The notes beneath the pieces were generated by a model, which worked only from the letters and a program-made list of their open reading frames with translations, had not been told where the DNA came from and searched no databases. DNA of 64,000 bases from Actinomadura hallensis (lineage in GTDB: Bacteria > Actinomycetota > Actinomycetes > Streptosporangiales > Streptosporangiaceae): assembly GCF_006716765.1 (NCBI RefSeq), contig NZ_VFPO01000001.1, positions 3,100,001-3,164,000 of the forward strand, in the 5' to 3' direction. Position numbers and translations under genes: made by a program. This document shows positions 8,618-16,539 of the stretch, piece by piece (position 1 is the stretch's first letter; each line of letters begins with the position of its first letter).

Positions 8618-9799
8618 TCAGTACGACTTGGGCAGGCCCAGCTCGTGCTGCGCGATGTGGGCGAGGACGAGTTCCTCGGCGACCGGGATGTTCTTGGCGA
8701 TGCGGGCGTCGCGGAACATCCGGGCGACCGGGTACTCCATCGAGTACGCCATGCCGCCGAACGTCTGGAACGCGCGGTCGGCGGCCTGCCAGGCCGCGTC
8801 CGCCGCGGTGAGCTTGGCGATGTTGGCCTCCGAGCCGCAGGGGCGGCCCCGGTCCCACAGCCAGGCGGCCTTGTAGGTCATGAGCCGCGCCAGCTCCAGC
8901 TGCGCCTTGATCCGGGCGAGCGGGAACGCGATGCCCTGGTGGGACCCGATCGGCCTGCCGAACGGCGCCCGCTCGGCGGCGTACTCGCAGGCGATCTTCA
9001 GTACCAGCCCGCCGGACCCGACGCCGCCCGCCGCGGCCAGGATCCGCTCGGGGTTGAGGATGTCCCACAGGACGGCGAACCCCTGGTCGACCGCGCCGAT
9101 GACGCGGTCCGCCGGCACGCGGACCCCGTCCAGGAACACCGTGCTGGACGCGACGGTGTTGGTGCCCAGCTTGGGGATCGGCTGGTAGCTCAGCGTGCCC
9201 GCGGCGACGGCCTCCTTGACGTCCACGAGGAAGACGGTGAAGCCCGAGGTGCGCGGGCGCGCCTCCGCCGCGGGGATCGTGCGGGCGACCAGGATCAGGT
9301 GGTCGGCGCGCTCGACGCCGGAGATCCAGATCTTCTGGCCGCTCACCACGAAGTGGTCGCCGTCGCGGCGGGCCTGGGTGGAGATGTTGATGGAGTTGCT
9401 GCCCGCGTCCGGCTCGGTGATGGCGAAGCAGGTCTCGATCTCGCCGGAGGCGATCTTCGGCAGGAACTCGCGCTTCTGCTCCGGGGTCCCGTGGCGGGCG
9501 AGGGTGAGCCCGCCGAACGCGGGCGTCAGCAGGTACATGAACGACGCCGCGCCGCCCGCGCCGCCCTCGGCGAGGGCCTCCAGGGCGACGGCGAGCTCCA
9601 GGAGCCCCTGGCCGCCGCCGCCGTACTCCTCGGGGACCGCCAGGCTGTGCCAGCCGCCCGCGACCAGTTCCTTCCAGACCTCCTCGGGCCATCGCTTGTC
9701 CGCGTCGCAGCTGCTCCAGTAGTCCTGGTCGTACTTCCCGGCGATCGCCAGCACGCCCTCGCGCACCGCGGCCGCGCTCTCCGGCAGGTCGAAGTCCAC
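8618..9799 (-). CDS. Acyl-CoA dehydrogenase
   Basis: A 393-residue FAD-dependent acyl-CoA dehydrogenase. It has the FAD/substrate motifs [12 protein letters not shown] and GQKIWISG, and [20 protein letters not shown] in the C-terminal helical domain. It ends in [28 protein letters not shown], typical of a subgroup in which the usual EGT base loop is replaced by PVAEE, so the catalytic base may be elsewhere. It starts at GTG 9799 behind GAGGGAGG. It is divergent from an aldehyde dehydrogenase across a TetR-type palindrome. Confidence 0.9.
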   Translation of the reverse strand: MDFDLPESAAAVREGVLAIAGKYDQDYWSSCDADKRWPEEVWKELVAGGWHSLAVPEEYGGGGQGLLELAVALEALAEGGAGGAASFMYLLTPAFGGLTLARHGTPEQKREFLPKIASGEIETCFAITEPDAGSNSINISTQARRDGDHFVVSGQKIWISGVERADHLILVARTIPAAEARPRTSGFTVFLVDVKEAVAAGTLSYQPIPKLGTNTVASSTVFLDGVRVPADRVIGAVDQGFAVLWDILNPERILAAAGGVGSGGLVLKIACEYAAERAPFGRPIGSHQGIAFPLARIKAQLELARLMTYKAAWLWDRGRPCGSEANIAKLTAADAAWQAADRAFQTFGGMAYSMEYPVARMFRDARIAKNIPVAEELVLAHIAQHELGLPKSY

Positions 9800-9842
9800 C
9801 GCGCCTCCCTCGCAATACGGCTGTGGGCCCCACGTTAGCCCA

Positions 9843-9860
9843 TCAGTAAGTACTCACTGA
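9843..9860. promoter_or_regulatory. TetR-type operator candidate
   Basis: An 18-base palindrome, TCAGTAAGTACTCACTGA, with 8 of 9 base pairs matched and an AGTACT core. It lies 44 bases upstream of the acyl-CoA dehydrogenase start and 101 upstream of the aldehyde dehydrogenase start, so one site could control both. The TetR gene at 11438-12007, just beyond the aldehyde dehydrogenase, is the obvious candidate regulator (inference). Confidence 0.6.
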
Positions 9861-9960
9861 CGGCCTGCCCGGGGTAGAGGGCCGATCCCCGGGTAGGCGA
9901 ACCCCGGACGCGGAAGGTCCGCCTGGATGAAGAGGGAGACGGAGACGGGGAGGGGCGATC

Positions 9961-11394
9961 GTGCGACCGCGTGACAGGTGGATGCTGGCCGACGGGCGCT
10001 GGGGGCAGGGCGCCGGGGAGCGGATGTTCACGGTGATCGACCCGGCCGACGGCCAGCCGCTCGGCGTCGTGCCCGTTGGCTCCGGCGCCGACGTGGACGC
10101 GGCCGTCGCCGCCGCCCGCCGCGCCGCACCCGGCTGGGCCGCCGTCCCCGCCGCCGAGCGGGGCGCCGCCCTGCACGCCGCCGCCCGGGCCGTCGAGGAC
10201 GGCGCCGCCGAGCTGGCGGCGCTGGTGACCGCCGAGATGGGCCGGCCGGCCGGCGACGCGCTCGCCAGCGTCGAGGCCGGGGTCGGGACGCTGCGCCAGT
10301 ACGCCGAGCTGGGACCGCTGCACTGCGGGCGCAGCCTGCAGGGCGGCTGGGACGCCGCCGACTTCATGGTCCGCGAGCCCCGCGGCGCCGTCGCGGTGAT
10401 CACGCCGTGGAACGACCCCGTGGCGATCGCCTGCGGGCTGATCGGCGCCGCGGTGGCGACCGGCAACACCGTCGTGCACAAGCCGTCCGAGCGGACCCCC
10501 CACACCGGCGCGCTGCTCGCCGAGCTGCTCGCCGCGCGGCTGCCCGGCGGCGTCCTCAATCTCGTCACCGGCGACGCCGAGACGGGCGCCGCCCTCGCCG
10601 GCCACCCCGGCCTGGACGTCGTCGCGCACGTCGGCTCGACCGCCACCGGCCGCCGCATCACCGGGCTGGCCGCCGGGTCCGGGGCCAGGGTGCTGCTGGA
10701 GAACGGCGGCTCCGACCCCCTGCTCGTCGACGCGGGCGTCGACCCGGCCTGGGCCGCCGAGCAGGCCGCCGTCGGCTGCTTCGCCAACTCCGGCCAGATC
10801 TGCACCTCCGTCGAGCGCGTCTACGTGCACGAGGACGTGGCCCCCGCCTTCCTGGACGCGCTCACCGAGCGGGCCCGCGCCCTGCGGACGGGGCCGGGCG
10901 CGGACCCGTCGACCGAGCTCGGGCCCCTGGTGGACGAGCGGCACCGCGCCCGGGTCCACGAGCAGGTGGAGAAGGCCGTCGCGGAGGGCGCGCGGGTCCG
11001 CACCGGCGGGCACGTCCCCGACGGGCCCGGCTGCTTCTACCCGGCGACGGTCCTGTCCGACTGCACCGACGCCATGGTCGTCATGGCCGAGGAGACCTTC
11101 GGCCCCGTCGCCCCGGTCCGCGTCGTCGGGTCCTTCGAGGAGGGGCTGGAGGCGGCGAACCGCTCCCGCTACGGCCTCGCCGCGACCGTCCTCACCCGCG
11201 ACCTCGCCCACGCGCAGACGGCCTGGCGCACGCTCAGGACCGGAACCGTGAAGGTCAACGCGGTGTTCGGCGGCGCGCCCGGCGGGGCCGCCACCCCCCG
11301 CGGCGCCAGCGGCCGCGGCTTCGGCTACGGACCCGAGCTGCTCGACGAGATGACCGAGGTCAAGGTCGTCCACCTGCAGTCCGCCGTCCCGTGA
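9961..11394 (+). CDS. Aldehyde dehydrogenase (NAD(P)+-dependent)
   Basis: 477 residues of the ALDH superfamily. The key residues are visible: VITPWNDPV (active-site Asn in PWN), KPSERTP, VGSTATGRR, the general base Glu247 in LLENGGSDP, and the nucleophile Cys281 in NSGQICTS. TFGPVAPV near the C-terminus is also canonical. The LENGGSDP variant of the usual LELGGKSP resembles succinate-semialdehyde or benzaldehyde dehydrogenase-like groups. GTG 9961 is preceded by GGGGAGGGG. It probably oxidises an aldehyde from the same catabolic route as the divergent acyl-CoA dehydrogenase. Confidence 0.92.
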   Translation: MRPRDRWMLADGRWGQGAGERMFTVIDPADGQPLGVVPVGSGADVDAAVAAARRAAPGWAAVPAAERGAALHAAARAVEDGAAELAALVTAEMGRPAGDALASVEAGVGTLRQYAELGPLHCGRSLQGGWDAADFMVREPRGAVAVITPWNDPVAIACGLIGAAVATGNTVVHKPSERTPHTGALLAELLAARLPGGVLNLVTGDAETGAALAGHPGLDVVAHVGSTATGRRITGLAAGSGARVLLENGGSDPLLVDAGVDPAWAAEQAAVGCFANSGQICTSVERVYVHEDVAPAFLDALTERARALRTGPGADPSTELGPLVDERHRARVHEQVEKAVAEGARVRTGGHVPDGPGCFYPATVLSDCTDAMVVMAEETFGPVAPVRVVGSFEEGLEAANRSRYGLAATVLTRDLAHAQTAWRTLRTGTVKVNAVFGGAPGGAATPRGASGRGFGYGPELLDEMTEVKVVHLQSAVP

Positions 11395-11437
11395 CGGCGG
11401 CGCCGCCGCGGGCGGCCGGGCCGACGCGGGACGACGG

Positions 11438-12007
11438 TCAGGAGGAACCGGCCACGTAGCGGGTCACCATGCGCGCGACGAAGTGGGCGAAGCGCTCCGG
11501 CGGCCCGGAGGGCAGCATGATGTGGCTCATCGTCAGCCGCACCGCGGCGTCGGCGATCTCGGTGAGGGCGTCGCGGTCCAGGTCCGGCCAGTGGCGCAGC
11601 GCGTGCTCGGCGATGCGGGCGCTGGCGGTGAACAGCACCGGCTCGGCCTGCGTGGTGAGCAGCGGCAGCAGCTCGTCGCCGCCCGCGCCGGTCAGCACCG
11701 CCTTCTTCAGCTGGTCGTTCGCCGACGTCTCCAGCGTGTACACGACCGCCGCCGTCACCGCCGAGTACAGGTCGTCGTGCTCGGACAGGACCGCGTCGAT
11801 GCCGTCGAGGTAGCGCTCGTTGTCGCGGATCACGACGGCCTGCGCCAGCCCCCACTTGTCGCCGAACTCGTTGTAGACGGTCTGCCGGCTCACCCCGGCG
11901 GCGGCCGCGACGTCCCGCATCCGGAGGCCCCGGTAGCCGCGCTCCACGAGGAGGGAGGCGGCGGCGTCGAGCAGGGCCTCGCGCACGGGACGGCCGGGGG
12001 TGCCCAT
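11438..12007 (-). CDS. TetR-family transcriptional regulator
   Basis: 189 residues. The N-terminal helix-turn-helix is clear (residues ~20-45: GLRMRDVAAAAGVSRQTVYN then EFGDKWGLAQAVV). The C-terminal ligand domain is unassigned. It ends 43 bases after the convergent aldehyde dehydrogenase and is divergent from the acyl-CoA carboxylase, so it may control both sides. An AGGAGG site precedes ATG 12007. Ligand unknown; an acyl-CoA is plausible from context. Confidence 0.9.
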   Translation of the reverse strand: MGTPGRPVREALLDAAASLLVERGYRGLRMRDVAAAAGVSRQTVYNEFGDKWGLAQAVVIRDNERYLDGIDAVLSEHDDLYSAVTAAVVYTLETSANDQLKKAVLTGAGGDELLPLLTTQAEPVLFTASARIAEHALRHWPDLDRDALTEIADAAVRLTMSHIMLPSGPPERFAHFVARMVTRYVAGSS

Positions 12008-12214
12008 CAGTCGTCGTTCCTCCTGGGTGATCGTGAGGCGGCGTCCCCACCGGACCATTATCACCCGGCGGCCCGGGCCGGTCATGGCCCGCCCCGTCCC
12101 GTCCCGCCCGGTGACGTCCCGCCCGCCGCTCACCGCCCCGCGGCCCCCGCGCGGCCCCCGGCGGCGCGGCTCTCTAGAGTGTGGCCGTCGCGAGAGCCGA
12201 GTCGAGGAGGACCT

Positions 12215-15200
12215 GTGGGCGGGATCCTGGTGGCCAACCGCGGCGAGGTCGCGCTGCGGATCGTCCGGGCCGCGGCGGAGCTGGGCCTGCGGACGGTCGC
12301 CGTCCGGACCCGCGACGAGGCCGTCGCCGCGTACGCCCGCCGCGCCGACGAGGTGCGGGAGCTGCCGGGCGAGGGCGCCGCCGGGTACCTCGACGCCGAC
12401 GCGCTGATCGCCGCCGCCAAGGACGCGGGCGCCGCCGCCGTCCACCCCGGCTACGGGTTCCTGAGCGAGGACGCCGCGTTCGCCGCGCGGTGCGCCGCCG
12501 CCGGCCTCGCGTTCGCCGGCCCGCGGCCCGAGCTGCTGGAGCTCTTCGGCGACAAGACCCGCGCACGGGCGCTCGCCGCGGACGCGGGCGTGCCCGTGCC
12601 GCCCGGCACGGCGGGCCCGGCGACCCTCGCCGAGGCGGAGGCGTTCGCCCGCGAGCACGGCCCGGTGATGCTGAAGGCCGTGGCCGGGGGCGGCGGGCGC
12701 GGCATGCGCGTCGTCGCCGATCCCGCCGGGATGGCCGCGGCGTACGAGCGGTGCCGGTCGGAGGCCCTCGCCTCCTTCGGCTCCGGCGACCTGTACGCGG
12801 AGAAGCACGTGCCGCGCGCCCGCCACATCGAGGTGCAGATCGCCGGCGACGGGACCGGCGCGGCCGTCCACCTGTGGGAGCGCGACTGCAGCGTCCAGCG
12901 GCGGCACCAGAAGCTGATCGAGGTGGCGCCCGCGCCCGCGCTGCCGCGAAAGGTCCGGGACGCGCTGCTGGACGCGGCGCTGCGCATGGCGTCCCGCGTC
13001 CGCTACGACGGCATCGGCACGTTCGAGTTCCTCGTCGCCGGCGAGGAGTACTGGTTCCTGGAGGCCAACCCGCGCCTCCAGGTCGAGCACACCGTGACCG
13101 AGGAGATCACCGGCGTCGACCTGGTGAAGACGCAGATCCGGCTGGCGCTGGGCGAGGACCTCGCGGCCGTGGGGCTGGGCGGCGGGCCGCCGCGCGCGTC
13201 CGGGTGCGCCGTGCAGGTCCGGGTCAACGCCGAGACCATCGACGCCGACGGCGCGCCGCACCCGCGGGCCGGGACGCTGACCGCGTTCGCGCCGCCGTCC
13301 GGCCCGGGCGTCCGCGTCGACACCTGCGGCCACGTCGGCCACCGCACGAGCCCCCGCTACGACCCGCTGCTGGCCAAGGTCGTCGCCCGCGCCGAGGACC
13401 TGCCGTCCGCGGCCGCCCGCGCGCACGGCGCCCTGGGCGAGTTCGAGATCGCGGGCGTCCCCACGAGCATCCCGCTGCTGCAGGGCGTCCTGCGGCACCC
13501 GGACTTCACGTCCGGGGCGTTCGACACCTCCTTCCTGGCCGACCACCTGCCCGAGCTCCTGGACAGCGAGCACCGCCGCTACTACGTCGAGACCGTCCGG
13601 GACGACGCGGGCGTCCCCGCGCCCGCCGCCGCGGAGCCGGACGCCCCGCCCGGCACGGTCGCCGTGACCGCGCCCATGCAGGGCACGATCGTCGGCGTGG
13701 AGGTGGCCGAGGGCGACCCCGTGCGGGCCGGGACACCGGTCGTCGTCCTCGAGGCCATGAAGATGGAGCACGTCGTCCACGCGGGCGAGGCGGGCATCGT
13801 GCGCGCGGTCGCCGCCGCGCGCGGCGACACCGCCGCCGAGGGCGCCCCGCTGCTGTTCGTCGAGCCCGCCGAGGTCGAGGCCGGCGAGGTCGCCGAGGAG
13901 ACCGAGCCGGACCTGGAGGAGATCCGCGCCGACCTCGCCGAGACGCTGCGCCGGCACGAGATCGGGCTGGACGCCGCCCGGCCCGAGGCGGTCGCCAAGC
14001 GGCGTGTGCGCGGCCGCCGCACCGCCCGGGAGAACATCGGCGACCTGTGCGACCCCGGCACGTTCGTCGAGTACGGGCCCCTCGCCATCGCCGCGCAGCG
14101 GCGGCGCCGGCCCCTGGAGGAACTGATCGAGCGGACCCCGGCGGACGGCATGGTCTGCGGCATCGGGGACGTGAACGGCGCGCAGGCCGTCGTGATGTCC
14201 TACGACTACACGGTCCTGGCCGGGACGCAGGGCTACCAGAACCACCGCAAGACCGACCGGATGCTCGACATCGCCCACCGCCGCCGGCTGCCCGTGGTCC
14301 TGTTCGCCGAGGGCGGCGGCGGCCGCCCCGGCGACACCGACGCCCCGACGGTGTCCGGGCTCGACGTGACGACCTTCCACGCCATGGGGCGGCTCAGCGG
14401 CCGCGTCCCGTCGGTCGGGATCGCGTCCGGCCGCTGCTTCGCCGGGAACGCCGCCCTGCTCGGCTGCTGCGACGTCATCATCGCGACCCGCGACGCCAAC
14501 ATCGGGATGGGCGGCCCCGCGATGATCGAGGGCGGCGGGCTCGGGGTGTTCGCGCCCGAGGAGATCGGCCCGATCGCCGACCAGGAGCCCAACGGCGTCG
14601 TCGACATCGTCGTGGACGACGAGGCCGAGGCCGTGGACGCCGCCCGCCGCTACCTGTCCTACTTCCAGGGCCCCGCAGGCGAGTGGTCGTGCGACGACCA
14701 GCGGATCCTGCGGCACGTCGTCCCCGAGAACCGGCTGCGCGCCTACGACGTCCGCCGCGTGATCGGCCACCTCGCCGACACCGGGTCGGTGCTGGAGCTG
14801 CGCCGCGCCTTCGGGGTCGGGATCATCACGGCGCTGGTGCGGGTCGAGGGGCGCCCGATGGGGCTGATCGCCAGCAACCCCGCGCACCTCGGCGGCGCCA
14901 TCGACCGCGACGCCGCCGACAAGGCCGCCCGGTTCCTGCAGCTGTGCGACGCCCACGGCCTGCCCGTCGTGTCGCTGTGCGACACCCCCGGATTCATGGT
15001 CGGGCCCGACGCCGAGCGGACCGCCACCGTCCGGCACTTCAGCCGCATGTTCGTCGTGGGCGCGAACCTGCGCGTCCCCCTCGTCACGATCGTGCTCCGC
15101 AAGGGCTACGGCCTCGGCGCGCAGGCCATGGCGGGCGGCGGGTTCAAGGCGCCGCTCGCGACGGTCGCGTGGCCCACCGGCGAGATCGGCGGCATGGGGC

Positions 15201-15436
15201 TGGAGGGCGCCGTCCGGCTCGGGTACCGCAAGGAGCTCGCCGAGGCCGAGGACCCGCAGGCGCTGTTCGAGACGATGGTCGCCGCCGCCTACGAGCACGG
15301 CAGGGCCCTGCACGCCGCCACGGTCTTCGAGCTGGACGACGTCATCGACCCCGCCGACACCCGCCGCTGGATCGCCACGGCGTTCGCGTCGGCGCCGCCG
15401 CCGGGGGAGCGCCGCCGCTGGGTCGACACCTGGTGA
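12215..15436 (+). CDS. Single-chain acyl-CoA carboxylase (biotin carboxylase-BCCP-carboxyltransferase)
   Basis: A 1073-residue fusion of all three carboxylase activities. Residues 1-~450 are biotin carboxylase (ILVANRGEVALRI, KAVAGGGGRGM, RDCSVQRRHQK, EANPRLQVEHTVTE). Residues ~480-550 are the biotin carrier domain with Lys516 in EAMKMEH. Residues ~560-1073 are the two crotonase-like carboxyltransferase halves (GMVCGIGDVNG, NIGMGGPAMI, DTPGFMVGPDAE, GLGAQAMAGG). This layout matches the single-chain long-chain acyl-CoA carboxylases of actinobacteria, which accept a broad range of acyl-CoAs. GTG 12215 follows GAGGAGGACCT. A TAGAGT box at 12175-12180 is a possible -10 element. The neighbourhood (dehydrogenases, SDR) suggests a catabolic acyl-CoA substrate. 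Confidence 0.93.
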   Translation: MGGILVANRGEVALRIVRAAAELGLRTVAVRTRDEAVAAYARRADEVRELPGEGAAGYLDADALIAAAKDAGAAAVHPGYGFLSEDAAFAARCAAAGLAFAGPRPELLELFGDKTRARALAADAGVPVPPGTAGPATLAEAEAFAREHGPVMLKAVAGGGGRGMRVVADPAGMAAAYERCRSEALASFGSGDLYAEKHVPRARHIEVQIAGDGTGAAVHLWERDCSVQRRHQKLIEVAPAPALPRKVRDALLDAALRMASRVRYDGIGTFEFLVAGEEYWFLEANPRLQVEHTVTEEITGVDLVKTQIRLALGEDLAAVGLGGGPPRASGCAVQVRVNAETIDADGAPHPRAGTLTAFAPPSGPGVRVDTCGHVGHRTSPRYDPLLAKVVARAEDLPSAAARAHGALGEFEIAGVPTSIPLLQGVLRHPDFTSGAFDTSFLADHLPELLDSEHRRYYVETVRDDAGVPAPAAAEPDAPPGTVAVTAPMQGTIVGVEVAEGDPVRAGTPVVVLEAMKMEHVVHAGEAGIVRAVAAARGDTAAEGAPLLFVEPAEVEAGEVAEETEPDLEEIRADLAETLRRHEIGLDAARPEAVAKRRVRGRRTARENIGDLCDPGTFVEYGPLAIAAQRRRRPLEELIERTPADGMVCGIGDVNGAQAVVMSYDYTVLAGTQGYQNHRKTDRMLDIAHRRRLPVVLFAEGGGGRPGDTDAPTVSGLDVTTFHAMGRLSGRVPSVGIASGRCFAGNAALLGCCDVIIATRDANIGMGGPAMIEGGGLGVFAPEEIGPIADQEPNGVVDIVVDDEAEAVDAARRYLSYFQGPAGEWSCDDQRILRHVVPENRLRAYDVRRVIGHLADTGSVLELRRAFGVGIITALVRVEGRPMGLIASNPAHLGGAIDRDAADKAARFLQLCDAHGLPVVSLCDTPGFMVGPDAERTATVRHFSRMFVVGANLRVPLVTIVLRKGYGLGAQAMAGGGFKAPLATVAWPTGEIGGMGLEGAVRLGYRKELAEAEDPQALFETMVAAAYEHGRALHAATVFELDDVIDPADTRRWIATAFASAPPPGERRRWVDTW

Positions 15437-15463
15437 TCCGCGCGCGGCGGCGGGACGCGCGGG

Positions 15464-16258
15464 TCAGCGCTCCAGCCGCTCCCGCGTCCACTCCTTGACC
15501 CCGGCGACGAACGCGTCGACGTCGGCGGCCTTGCCGGAGGCCATCTCGTGGAACCAGTCCGGCACGTACTGCTCGAACCGGCCCTCGGCGAGGGCGTTCA
15601 GGACCGCGTCGGCCACATCCTGTGGCGGCAGCGCGTCGGACAGGTCGCTCAGCGGCGCCTCGTTGCCCGGCTGCGTGAACAGCTCGGTGCCGCCGATGAG
15701 CGCGGGCTGGACGACGTGGACCTGCACGCCGGTGCCGTCGAGGTCGACCGCCATGCACTCCCAGAACGCGGTCAGCGCCGCCTTGGACGCGGCGTAGGCG
15801 GCCTCGTGCGGCGGGCCGAGCCGCGCCGCGACCGAGCCCACCGCGACCAGGTGGCCGCGCCCCCGTTCGATCATGCCGGGCAGCAGCGCCAGCGTGAGCC
15901 GCACCGGCGACAGGTAGTTCAGGCGCATCACGTCCTCGGCCTCGGCCGGCGACAGGTCCTGCACGCGCCGCCGCTTCGGCATGCCCGCGTTGTTGACCAG
16001 CACGTCCACGGCGCCGAACTCGCGCTCGACGGCGGCCGCGAGGTCGTCGACGGCGTCCAGGTCCGCGAGGTCGGCGACCCACATCGCCGAGTCCGGGACC
16101 CGCTCCCGGCAGCGGGCGAGGACCCGTTCGAGCCTGTCCTTGCGCCGCGCCACCAGCCCGACCCGGGCGCCCGCCCCCGCGAGCGCCTCCGCGACGACCG
16201 CGCCGATCCCGGACGACGCGCCCGTGACCAGCGCCGTCCGCCCCCTCAGCGTCTCCAT
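15464..16258 (-). CDS. Short-chain dehydrogenase/reductase
   Basis: 264-residue classical SDR. It has the NAD(P) glycine motif TGASSGIG at the N-terminus, NNAGMPKRR, the catalytic Ser in VAVGSVAARLG and the YAASK Tyr/Lys pair. ARRKDR after the second strand favours NADP(H). ATG 16258 is preceded by AGAGGGTGAG; an upstream extension is not conserved in character. It converges on the carboxylase gene (27 bases apart) and is divergent from helD. Substrate unknown. Confidence 0.88.
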   Translation of the reverse strand: METLRGRTALVTGASSGIGAVVAEALAGAGARVGLVARRKDRLERVLARCRERVPDSAMWVADLADLDAVDDLAAAVEREFGAVDVLVNNAGMPKRRRVQDLSPAEAEDVMRLNYLSPVRLTLALLPGMIERGRGHLVAVGSVAARLGPPHEAAYAASKAALTAFWECMAVDLDGTGVQVHVVQPALIGGTELFTQPGNEAPLSDLSDALPPQDVADAVLNALAEGRFEQYVPDWFHEMASGKAADVDAFVAGVKEWTRERLER

Positions 16259-16539
16259 CTCACCCTCTCCGCCGTCTCGATCGGCGCCGCCGTGCCGCGG
16301 GACGCCCCGGTCGCGGCCGGCGCGCTCCCGCCGCCGGCCGCGGCGCGTCACCCGCCCCGCCGCGGACGCGGCGCCGCCCTGTCACCCAACGTCACACACC
16401 GGGTCCCGCACGGGCAAGCGGAAGCGCCGCCGGCGGCCGCACCCGGCGCGGGCGAAAACCTCTGGATGGGGCCCGTGGAGCGCGGTAAGGTCGTGTGTTT
16501 GCCCGCACCCGCCCCCTTCGCCGCCGGAGGTCCGCCCGC

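Noticed and set aside
11438..15313. A 1291-codon minus-strand open frame extending upstream of the TetR gene
   Set aside because: Only the last 189 codons encode the TetR protein. The upstream extension is antisense to the acyl-CoA carboxylase and has no conserved motif; the AGGAGG site marks the start at 12007.
16259..16539. Rifamycin-associated element upstream of the helD-like gene
   Set aside because: I looked for the conserved inverted repeat found before rifamycin-resistance helR genes and saw none, so resistance is not claimed.
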